A stretch of 6,964 nucleotides of DNA from an uncultured Clostridia bacterium (GCA_934183045.1 CAKPRW010000072.1:1-6964); one strand, 5' to 3'; shown: positions 1 to 4,943, counted from the stretch's first letter. Program-made: numbers and translations. Notes: a model not told the origin generated them from the sequence alone.

Positions 1-892
1 ACCATATGTTGAAAATGGTACAATTATATTAATAGGAGCAACAACCGAAAATCCGTATTTTGAAGTTAATAAAGCTTTAATATCAAGATCAATGGTTATA
101 AAGTTAAATCCGCTAACAGAAAATGATATATATAAAGTGTTAAAAAGAGCACTAACAACCAAAGAAGGATTAGGAGAGTATAATATAAAAATAGAAGATG
201 AGACTTTAAAAAAAATAGCAATAATATCAAATGGAGATGTGAGGACAGCATTAAATGGTTTAGAAGTTGCTACACTAACTACAGCAATGGAAGAAGATGG
301 ATTTATTCATTTAACGGATGAAGTAATAAAAAATAGTGTTCAAAACAGAAAAGTAGTTTTTGACAAAAATGGAGATGCTCACTATGATAATATAAGTGCA
401 TTTATAAAATCAATGAGAGGTTCTGATCCAGATGCTTCTATATTTTATTTAGCAAGAGCTTTAGAAGGTGGAGAAGATCCTATGTTTTTAGCAAGAAGAA
501 TTGTAATATGTAGTGCAGAAGATGTTGGAATGGCAAATCCTAACGCTTTAGTTGTAGCAAATGCAGCTATGCAAGCTGTGCATATGGTAGGAATGCCAGA
601 AGCTAGAATTATTTTATCAGAAGCAGCAGTATATGTAGCAACATCACCAAAATCAAATGCTGCTTATTTAGGAATTAATAAAGCAATAGAAGACGTAAAA
701 ACAAAGGAAACTGGAGAAGTTCCAATGCATATTAGAAATGCTCCAATTGAAAAAATGAGAGAATTAGGATATAACGAAGGATATAAATATCCTCATGATT
801 ATTCTGGACATTATGTGGAACAACAGTATTTACCAGACCAGATGCTAGGAACAAAATATTATATTTTTGATGATAAAAATGAAAATAAATAA
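1..892 (+). CDS. rarA: Replication-associated recombination protein A (RarA/MgsA), AAA+ ATPase, 5'-truncated by the window edge
   Basis: RarA (MgsA) is a tetrameric AAA+ ATPase of the clamp-loader-like family that acts at stalled replication forks and interacts with SSB. The open frame continues upstream to base 2, so the gene enters from the left and the ATG at 92 is internal. About 296 C-terminal residues are visible; the family is usually about 420-450 residues, so the Walker A and B part is outside. Visible hallmarks in order are the sensor-1 stretch LIGATTENP, an arginine-finger region ALISRS, sensor-2 GDVRTALN, then the RarA-specific C-terminal domain with HYDNISAFIKSMRGSDPDA, GGEDPMFLARR, SAEDVGMANP, VGMPEARIILSEAA, SPKSNAAY and GYKYPHDY. 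The stop is at 890-892. A hairpin terminator lies about 40 bases downstream. The family call is secure; its role in this organism is inferred from homologues. Confidence 0.96.
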   Translation, partial: PYVENGTIILIGATTENPYFEVNKALISRSMVIKLNPLTENDIYKVLKRALTTKEGLGEYNIKIEDETLKKIAIISNGDVRTALNGLEVATLTTAMEEDGFIHLTDEVIKNSVQNRKVVFDKNGDAHYDNISAFIKSMRGSDPDASIFYLARALEGGEDPMFLARRIVICSAEDVGMANPNALVVANAAMQAVHMVGMPEARIILSEAAVYVATSPKSNAAYLGINKAIEDVKTKETGEVPMHIRNAPIEKMRELGYNEGYKYPHDYSGHYVEQQYLPDQMLGTKYYIFDDKNENK

Positions 893-930
893 ATATAAAA
901 TTAAATTTGTATAAAATCAAAGGAAATGGA

Positions 931-954
931 AAACCTACTAAAAAGTAGGTTTTT
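931..954 (+). terminator. Intrinsic terminator after rarA, overlapping the ribosome site of the next gene
   Basis: AAACCTACT (931-939) pairs with AGTAGGTTT (944-952) around a four-A loop. The stem is extendable by one A-T pair and is followed by a short T run. The next gene's ATG is at 958, and its only plausible Shine-Dalgarno (GTAGG, 945-949) is inside the 3' arm. The element can therefore both stop rarA transcription and hide the ribosome site in any read-through message. Confidence 0.8.
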
Positions 955-957
955 ATT

Positions 958-1302
958 ATGTTAAAAAAAGTTGTTATTGGTATTTTAGCAGGAATAGTAA
1001 GTGGTTTATTTTCAACTGGTGGGGGAATGATATTAGTTCCTGCATTTATATATTTATTAAATTGTAATGATACAAAAGCGAGAGGAACATCAGTATTTTG
1101 TATATTACCAATGGTTATAACAAGTAGTTTCTTTTATTACAAAGGAAATTTTATAGATTGGAAAGTAGCCGTATTATGTGCTATTGGTGGTGCAATAGGG
1201 GGCTATATTGGTGCAAAATTGTTAAAGAAATTACCTGAAAAAGTATTAAAAGTAGCTTTTACTTTATTTTTAGTTTATGCATCATTTAAAATGTTGACAT
1301 AG
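958..1302 (+). CDS. Half-size TauE/SafE-family membrane protein (first of a pair)
   Basis: This is a 114-residue integral membrane protein of the TauE/SafE family, whose characterised members are linked to export of sulfite, sulfoacetate and other organic anions. Standard members have about 250 residues, built as two inverted halves of about four membrane segments; this one matches a single half. The N-terminus holds the repeat signature GIVSGLFSTGGG (12-23), then ILVPAF. Hydrophobic segments lie at about 24-35, 46-61, 68-88 and 96-113. The ATG at 958 is chosen because an in-frame TAG occurs at 946-948 and the signature starts right after; only ATT at 955 is an alternative. Its ribosome site lies within the rarA terminator hairpin. 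The second half-size gene starts 52 bases downstream, so the two probably assemble into one transporter. The substrate cannot be predicted. Confidence 0.88.
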   Translation: MLKKVVIGILAGIVSGLFSTGGGMILVPAFIYLLNCNDTKARGTSVFCILPMVITSSFFYYKGNFIDWKVAVLCAIGGAIGGYIGAKLLKKLPEKVLKVAFTLFLVYASFKMLT

Positions 1303-1354
1303 CAAAATAAAAAATATTTTATGTATTAAAATCAAAAATATAAGGAGACTCAAG

Positions 1355-1732
1355 ATGGCAGAAATATTGATAGGATTAGTTTCAGGAATTGTAAGTGGAA
1401 CAGGAATGGGAGGCGGTACAATACTAATTTTTCTGCTTACATTTACAATGGGAATGGAACAACATATAGCACAAGCTACAAATTTAATTTTCTTTATTCC
1501 TACTTCAATAGTTGCAATAATTGTAAATCTAAAAAATAAAAATATAGATATTCCATTAGCGATTATAATATCTGTATTCGGAGTATTCGGCGCAATAATT
1601 GGAGCTAATATATCAATAAATATAGATGTTGGAATATTAAAAAAATGTTTTGGAATATTTTTAGCAGTAATTGCAATTAATGAAATATATTCCATAATAA
1701 AAAAGTATAAAAATAGTTTTATAAAGAAATAA
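1355..1732 (+). CDS. Half-size TauE/SafE-family membrane protein (second of a pair)
   Basis: This is a 125-residue membrane protein that repeats the family signature seen in its upstream neighbour: GIVSGTGMGGG (11-21), followed by a hydrophobic stretch and QATN (40-43), which aligns with ARGTS (41-45) of the neighbour. Hydrophobic segments lie at about 22-34, 43-58, 66-87 and 95-115, ending in a basic tail (KKYKNSFIKK). A good Shine-Dalgarno AAGGAG (1342-1347) is 7 bases before the ATG. Stops lie between the two genes, so this is not one frameshifted gene in an obvious way; each has its own start and ribosome site. Together the pair (114 + 125 residues) has the length of one normal TauE/SafE transporter, suggesting a heterodimer. 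Co-transcription is inferred from the 52-base gap and the absence of a GC-containing hairpin in it. Confidence 0.87.
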   Translation: MAEILIGLVSGIVSGTGMGGGTILIFLLTFTMGMEQHIAQATNLIFFIPTSIVAIIVNLKNKNIDIPLAIIISVFGVFGAIIGANISINIDVGILKKCFGIFLAVIAINEIYSIIKKYKNSFIKK

Positions 1733-1755
1733 TAAATAAAAAAAGAGGTGATAAT

Positions 1756-1896
1756 ATGAAATTTATAAAAGGTGTTATGATTGGAGGATTAATAACTACA
1801 GGACTAGTTATGGCATATACAGAAAGTGGAATGATGAATAAGAAAAAGATGATAAAGAAAAGTAAACAATTAGCTAAAAAAATGGGGATTATGTAA
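1756..1896 (+). CDS. Small (46-residue) single-span membrane protein with basic Met/Lys-rich tail
   Basis: A short open frame starts at ATG 1756, preceded by a very strong ribosome site GAGGTGAT (1745-1752), and ends with TAA at 1894-1896. The product begins MKFIKGVMIGGLITTGLVMAY: a short hydrophobic helix (about 4-21) with glycine-rich spacing. A basic segment rich in Lys and Met follows (MMNKKKMIKKSKQLAKKMGIM). The helix plus charged tail resembles small YtxH- or YrzQ-like proteins of Firmicutes, but the match is by general appearance only. It starts 23 bases after the second TauE/SafE gene and is followed by a strong terminator, so it is probably the last gene of that operon. It may be an accessory subunit of the transporter or unrelated; no function can be assigned. 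Confidence 0.72.
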   Translation: MKFIKGVMIGGLITTGLVMAYTESGMMNKKKMIKKSKQLAKKMGIM

Positions 1897-1908
1897 TAAT
1901 ATAATATA

Positions 1909-1956
1909 AAAAAACAATATTGAAGTGAATAAATTTCTACTTCAATATTGTTTTTT
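1909..1956. terminator. Bidirectional intrinsic terminator between convergent genes
   Basis: An 18-base-pair perfect stem is formed by 1909-1926 and 1939-1956 with a 12-base loop. The core is CAATATTGAAGT paired with ACTTCAATATTG, flanked by an A run on the left and a T run on the right. It therefore ends transcripts in both directions: the small membrane-protein gene on the plus strand and the Cys-rich protein gene on the minus strand. Confidence 0.93.
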
Positions 1957-1994
1957 ATTAATAATAAATATTGTGTTTTAAAAGAATTGGACTT

Positions 1995-2480
1995 TTAGCA
2001 ATCTTCTTGTTTTTTACATTTATCACAGTCATCTTTTTTATAATCATCATCTTTTATACATTCTTTACAATCCTCTTTTTTATCAATAAAACAATCACAT
2101 TTATCGCATTTGTCACCTTTTAAACATTTTCCTTCATGATGACATTTTGCACAAATTTTTATCTTTTTAGTATCATTTACCCAAATTTGAAGAGCATATT
2201 CTTTTCCAGGACAAAGAGGTCCGAAAACAAATTCTCCTTCTTTATCAGTAAAAGTATGACCAATAGGTCTTCTTTCTTCTTTACCATGTTCATAAACAAC
2301 TTCAACTAATTTAACAACTGCATCACAAACAGGTTCTTTAAAACAATTTTTTACAACACCATAGATTACATCACGGTTATCTTCTGGTAAAGTAATATCA
2401 AGATCAAATTGCTTACCTCCCGAAATTACACCGTCTACATCTAAAACTGGGCAATGAGGCTTTTTATAATCCATATCCAT
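1995..2480 (-). CDS. Beta-sandwich (carboxypeptidase-regulatory/CNA-B-like) protein with cysteine-rich tail, possible spore coat or exosporium protein
   Basis: This is a 161-residue protein without a signal peptide or membrane segment. Residues about 38-105 look like a prealbumin-like beta-sandwich of the carboxypeptidase-regulatory/CNA-B type: VIYGVVKN, then PVCDAVVKLVEV, then HTFTDKEGEFVFGPLCPG. The last 52 residues are Cys/Asp/Lys-rich with 11 cysteines (15 in total), in CxxC and CDKCDC arrangements. Such tails suit metal binding or disulfide cross-linking. Similar proteins are common in Clostridia and resemble structural coat proteins; that role is inferred. ATG 2480 is favoured over the in-frame Met two codons later because AAAGGA on the minus strand lies 9 bases upstream. 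A sigma-K-like -10 (CATA-N3-TA) is found upstream, fitting late mother-cell expression. The gene is monocistronic, convergent with the transporter group and divergent from the DUF2752 gene. Confidence 0.82.
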   Translation of the reverse strand: MDMDYKKPHCPVLDVDGVISGGKQFDLDITLPEDNRDVIYGVVKNCFKEPVCDAVVKLVEVVYEHGKEERRPIGHTFTDKEGEFVFGPLCPGKEYALQIWVNDTKKIKICAKCHHEGKCLKGDKCDKCDCFIDKKEDCKECIKDDDYKKDDCDKCKKQEDC

Positions 2481-2504
2481 AATAAATCATCCTTTCTAAA
2501 ATTA

Positions 2505-2516
2505 CAACTTAAGTTG
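2505..2516. promoter_or_regulatory. Perfect 12-bp palindrome at the start of the Cys-rich gene's leader
   Basis: CAACTTAAGTTG is a perfect palindrome lying just downstream of the putative minus-strand -10 element, close to the predicted transcription start. It could be an operator or an mRNA 5' structure. With no unpaired loop, an RNA hairpin would be weak, so a DNA-binding site is slightly more likely. Confidence 0.35.
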
Positions 2517-2523
2517 CTTAATA

Positions 2524-2549
2524 TATAATATGAAAAAAATGTAGAAAGT
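2524..2549 (-). promoter_or_regulatory. Putative sigma-K-like promoter of the Cys-rich protein gene
   Basis: Read on the minus strand, CATATTATA (2532 down to 2524) matches the sigma-K -10 consensus CATA-N3-TA. An AC dinucleotide at 2549-2548 (in CAAC) lies 15 bases upstream, near the sigma-K -35 position but slightly close. A sigma-A reading, TTTCAA then TATTAT with an 18-base spacer, is also possible but its -35 is poor. The assignment rests on motif match and on the coat-like product. Confidence 0.45.
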
Positions 2550-2563
2550 TGAAAGAAAATGTC

Positions 2564-2592
2564 TAGTAAATTTAACGAAAATACAGTATAAT
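2564..2592 (+). promoter_or_regulatory. Promoter of the DUF2752 gene, -10 six bases before the ATG
   Basis: A perfect TATAAT at 2587-2592 is preceded after 17 bases by a weak -35, TAGTAA (2564-2569). Transcription would start at about 2598-2600, at the ATG itself, implying a leaderless message. The surrounding bases (ATACAGTATAATA) nearly repeat the promoter of the next gene. Confidence 0.55.
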
Positions 2593-2598
2593 ATAGGC

Positions 2599-2979
2599 AT
2601 GGAAAGAAAAAGAAAGAAAAAAATTATAATTATAGAAATAATAGTATTTTTAATAATATGTTGTTTTGTTAATTCCAAATATATTAACTTAATACCAAAA
2701 TGTTGGGTATATGAAAATACAGGATTATATTGTTTTGCATGTGGAGGAACTAGGTGCGTACAAAATATGATAAAAGGAAATTTAATAAAGGCATTTTATG
2801 AAAACTCGATGATATTTATAATGATTATATATTTAGCAATATTAAATATTATATATCTTTATAATATGGGGAAAGAAGAAAAGAAGCTAACATATTTATA
2901 TCCAAAATGGTGGCAAGTTATAATATTTGTTATAATATGGATAATATATACTATAATAAAAAATATAGTACTATTGTAA
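2599..2979 (+). CDS. DUF2752 family small membrane protein
   Basis: This 126-residue membrane protein has the DUF2752 hallmark, a cysteine motif of the form CPxCGxTR, here CFACGGTR (45-52), followed by the expected short amphipathic stretch (MIKGNLIKAFYENS). A basic N-terminus (MERKRKKK) precedes a first membrane helix (about 9-25); two further helices lie at about 70-88 and 106-126. The proline usual in the motif is replaced by Phe, and a third cysteine (C53) follows directly. The family has no firmly established function. The ATG at 2599 is needed to include the first helix, yet no Shine-Dalgarno precedes it and a TATAAT box ends 6 bases upstream, so the message is probably leaderless. The stop codon overlaps the -35 of the following DUF4190 gene. 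Confidence 0.85.
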   Translation: MERKRKKKIIIIEIIVFLIICCFVNSKYINLIPKCWVYENTGLYCFACGGTRCVQNMIKGNLIKAFYENSMIFIMIIYLAILNIIYLYNMGKEEKKLTYLYPKWWQVIIFVIIWIIYTIIKNIVLL

Positions 2980-3002
2980 AAAAAGAATAAATATAGTATA
3001 AT
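2974..3002 (+). promoter_or_regulatory. Sigma-A promoter of the DUF4190 gene, overlapping the upstream stop codon
   Basis: TTGTAA (2974-2979) and TATAAT (2997-3002) are separated by 17 bases. The -35 includes the TAA stop of the DUF2752 gene. The segment ATATAGTATAATA matches the promoter of that gene at 12 of 13 positions, suggesting parallel regulation. Confidence 0.7.
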
Positions 3003-3030
3003 AGCAATATAAAAATAAATGGGGGGTATT

Positions 3031-3516
3031 ATGGAAGAAAATAAAAAAGAAAAAGAAATAATAGAAGTACAAAAAGTAGAAGATTCAAAAGTAGAAGAAA
3101 ATAAAGCTGAAACTAAGACAGAATCTAAAACAGAAACAGAAACAAAAGCAAATACAACTAATAAAGAGCCAAAAAGAAAAAAAGGTTTATGTATTGCATC
3201 TATGGTATTAGGAATAATTACATTAGTATTTTTTTGTGTATGGTATATATCAATACCATGTGGAATCTTATCAATAATATTTGGTGTATTAGGGATAAAA
3301 ACAGTTGATAAAGGAATGGCTATTACAGGAATTGTAACTGGATCAATAGGTTTATTTGTGTCATTGTGTATAATAATGATGATGCTTTTATTCATATTTA
3401 TATTTGGAATTCGTGAAGAACTTGATGATTCAGATAATATTTTAGAACATAAAAATTATAATACTTATTATAGAAGCAATAATACTTATCGCAGAAGTAA
3501 TAGTATATATGATTAA
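3031..3516 (+). CDS. DUF4190 domain membrane protein with charged N-terminal region
   Basis: This is a 161-residue membrane protein. Residues 1-52 are a low-complexity Glu/Lys/Thr segment (TETKTESKTETETK) ending in a basic cluster (KRKK). The membrane domain at about 53-126 has the DUF4190 pattern: ASMVLGIITLVF, then IPCGILSIIFGVLGIK, then KGMAITGIVTGSIGLF. The C-terminal tail is polar, with a tandem seven-residue repeat (NTYYRSN/NTYRRSN). ATG 3031 is preferred to the in-frame ATG at 3019 because the G run that serves as ribosome site (3021-3026) lies between them and would be inside the coding region of the longer form. The function is unknown. DUF4190 and DUF2752 proteins are both short membrane proteins, and their adjacency with near-identical promoters suggests a shared setting. 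The hairpin at 3544-3593 ends this unit. Confidence 0.83.
   Translation: MEENKKEKEIIEVQKVEDSKVEENKAETKTESKTETETKANTTNKEPKRKKGLCIASMVLGIITLVFFCVWYISIPCGILSIIFGVLGIKTVDKGMAITGIVTGSIGLFVSLCIIMMMLLFIFIFGIREELDDSDNILEHKNYNTYYRSNNTYRRSNSIYD
3460..3501 (+). repeat. 21-bp tandem repeat inside the DUF4190 gene
   Basis: Two adjacent 21-base units (3460-3480 and 3481-3501) match at 17 of 21 positions and are in frame. They encode NTYYRSN and NTYRRSN in the C-terminal tail. Three of the four differences are consecutive, at unit positions 10-12. Confidence 0.75.
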
Positions 3517-3534
3517 TAATATTTTTATATTAAA

Positions 3535-3565
3535 AGAATTTTTCTCCAAATCAAAGCATACAATA
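3535..3565 (+). promoter_or_regulatory. Possible sporulation-sigma promoter for the pdaB-like gene, inside the hairpin
   Basis: CATACAATA (3557-3565), starting at the last stem base and running into the loop of the 3544-3593 hairpin, matches the sigma-E -10 (CATACAnT) and partly the sigma-G -10. Upstream, AGAATT (3535-3540) resembles the sigma-G -35 (TGAATA) at 4 of 6 positions with a 16-base spacer. No convincing sigma-E -35 is present. A start near 3570 would give a message lacking the hairpin's 5' arm. Confidence 0.35.
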
Positions 3566-3593
3566 AAAAGAGCTTTGGTTTGGAGGTTTTTTT
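3544..3593 (+). terminator. Strong intrinsic terminator whose 3' arm contains the pdaB ribosome site
   Basis: CTCCAAATCAAAGC (3544-3557) pairs with GCTTTGGTTTGGAG (3572-3585): 14 base pairs including one G-T, with a 14-base loop. Seven T residues follow (3587-3593). The Shine-Dalgarno GGAGG (3582-3586) of the gene starting at 3594 lies in the 3' arm. It terminates the DUF4190 transcript and would block translation of read-through RNA. Confidence 0.88.
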
Positions 3594-4367
3594 ATGTTTT
3601 TAGTATGTAACAAACAAAAAATATACACATATTTAGTATCTATAGTGACAGTAGTTTTATTGTTTTGCGTTGCAAACACTTTAGGAACTAATCCAAATAC
3701 AGTACAAACATCTGCTACAAATAGTAAAAAATTATTACCAATATATAACGTTGAAACAAAAGAAAATAAAGTAGCATTTACAATGAATTGTGCATGGAAC
3801 GCAGACGATATAGATGAAATTTTAAAAGTTTTAGAAGAAAATAACACTAAAATAACATTTTTTATGGTAGGAGATTGGATAGATAAATTTCCAGAAAGTG
3901 TGAAAAAAATAAATGAGGCAGGTCACGAAATAGCAAGTCATAGTAATACACATCCACATGTTAATAATTTAAGTTATGAAGAAAATATTGAAGAAATAGA
4001 AAAAAGCAATGAAAAAATTCAAAAAGTAACAGGTAGTAAAACTAAAATATATAGAGCTCCATATGGCGAATATAATGATACTGTTATAAAATCAGCTCAA
4101 GATAAAGGATATTATACTATACAATGGAATCTAGACACATTAGATTATACAGGTATTACAGGAAATGAAATGTGGAACAGATTAAAAAATAAAATAAAAG
4201 CAGGAGATATTATACTAAGTCATAATGGAACAAAACATACGGCAGATAGTTTAGACATGTTAATAAAGAACATTAAAGAAAAAGGATTAGAAGTAGTAAA
4301 AGTATCTGATTTAATTTATAAAGATAATTACTCTATAAATAGTAATGGTACACAAGTACAAAACTAA
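3594..4367 (+). CDS. PdaB-like polysaccharide deacetylase family protein (NodB domain)
   Basis: This 257-residue exported or membrane-anchored carbohydrate-esterase-4 protein resembles the sporulation deacetylase PdaB. An N-terminal hydrophobic helix (about 11-28) acts as signal or anchor. The NodB domain at about 56-240 shows motif 1 as TMNCAW (63-68), motif 2 as HSNTHP (116-121, two zinc-type histidines), motif 3 as RAPYG (154-158), motif 4 as DTLDY (181-185) and motif 5 as LSHNG (209-212 region). In classical enzymes motif 1 is TFDD, with the first Asp as catalytic base; here that position is Asn65, so activity is uncertain. PdaB proteins are needed for spore cortex or spore stability in Bacillus. 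GGAGG lies 7 bases before ATG 3594 but is embedded in a terminator hairpin. A 60-base gap separates it from the next gene. Confidence 0.88.
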   Translation: MFLVCNKQKIYTYLVSIVTVVLLFCVANTLGTNPNTVQTSATNSKKLLPIYNVETKENKVAFTMNCAWNADDIDEILKVLEENNTKITFFMVGDWIDKFPESVKKINEAGHEIASHSNTHPHVNNLSYEENIEEIEKSNEKIQKVTGSKTKIYRAPYGEYNDTVIKSAQDKGYYTIQWNLDTLDYTGITGNEMWNRLKNKIKAGDIILSHNGTKHTADSLDMLIKNIKEKGLEVVKVSDLIYKDNYSINSNGTQVQN

Positions 4368-4377
4368 AATGTATAAA
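4349..4377 (+). promoter_or_regulatory. Weak candidate promoter for the 171-residue hypothetical gene
   Basis: TACACA (4349-4354) and TATAAA (4372-4377) are 17 bases apart, overlapping the 3' end of the pdaB-like gene. Both boxes deviate from consensus, so the hypothetical gene could equally be co-transcribed with its upstream neighbour. Confidence 0.28.
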
Positions 4378-4427
4378 ATTACCGCCTAAGGAGATAATAA
4401 CAATATAAAATAATAAGGGGAGAGATA

Positions 4428-4943
4428 ATGTCATTTATAGGAATTGTTTCAGATATTAAAAGTTTTGAAAATTTAAAAGAAAGAATAAAAGACATTGATA
4501 AAAATAATGTAATCAACCTAATACATGTAAATAGAAAAAGTATAGAAAATATAAAAAATATAAAATTTGAAACTATAGTTATAGAGAATGAACTAAATAA
4601 ATTAGAAGATTATATGTTTACTTTAGAGAAAATATGTTGCGACTCAAAATATATATTATTAAATACAGACATAAATACAGATATAAGTATATTAAAAAAA
4701 CAAAAGAAAAATATAATAACATACGGATTGAATCAAAAGTCAACAGTAACAATATCTAGTATAAGTGAAAATAACATATTAATATATTTACAAAGAAGTA
4801 TAAAAAATAAAAATGATAAATGGTTAGATGTAGAAGAGAAGAAAATAAAATTAAGAGAAAATAAGCAATGTAAGGTATATGAAATAATGATAATATATAT
4901 ATTACTCATGATATATGACGATTGCATAATCGATGAAATATAG
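4428..4943 (+). CDS. Hypothetical protein resembling part of a Mur ligase central domain
   Basis: This is a 171-residue protein, soluble except for a hydrophobic C-terminal stretch (about 152-164). No family is recognised with certainty. Residues 75-111 read YILLNTD, a short helix-like segment (ISILKKQKK), ITYGL, then STVTISSI. This is the order seen near the end of the Mur ligase ATPase domain, where a strand ending in N-x-D is followed by a strand ending in TYG or TFG. The N-terminal Mur P-loop (GxxGKT) is absent: residues 1-60 contain FIGIVSD and a Lys-rich region instead. It could be a degenerate or regulatory relative of Mur ligases, or an unrelated alpha/beta protein. GGGGAG (4417-4422) is 5 bases before ATG 4428; a second purine box, TAAGGAG (4387-4393 region), lies further upstream without a start codon. 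No clear terminator follows. Confidence 0.75.
   Translation: MSFIGIVSDIKSFENLKERIKDIDKNNVINLIHVNRKSIENIKNIKFETIVIENELNKLEDYMFTLEKICCDSKYILLNTDINTDISILKKQKKNIITYGLNQKSTVTISSISENNILIYLQRSIKNKNDKWLDVEEKKIKLRENKQCKVYEIMIIYILLMIYDDCIIDEI

Noticed and set aside
732..920. Minus-strand open frame of 62 residues
   Set aside because: It overlaps the conserved C-terminal part of rarA and has Phe/Ile/Tyr-rich composition expected from antisense of AT-rich coding DNA.
926..964. 12-codon frame (ATG at 926) running through the rarA terminator, as a possible leader peptide
   Set aside because: Its purine box is only about one base from the ATG, too close for initiation, and the peptide has no run of one amino acid typical of attenuators.
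1303..1354. Possible hairpin between the two TauE/SafE genes
   Set aside because: It contains only A/T complementarity and no GC-containing stem, so it is unlikely to separate the two genes transcriptionally.
1282..1695. Minus-strand open frame of 137 residues
   Set aside because: It is antisense to the second TauE/SafE gene, which has the family signature and a good ribosome site; the antisense product has no recognisable motif.
2859..3395. Minus-strand open frame of 178 residues
   Set aside because: It lies opposite the DUF2752 and DUF4190 genes, has low-complexity Ile/Ser/Phe composition and no ribosome site, and the plus-strand proteins match known families.
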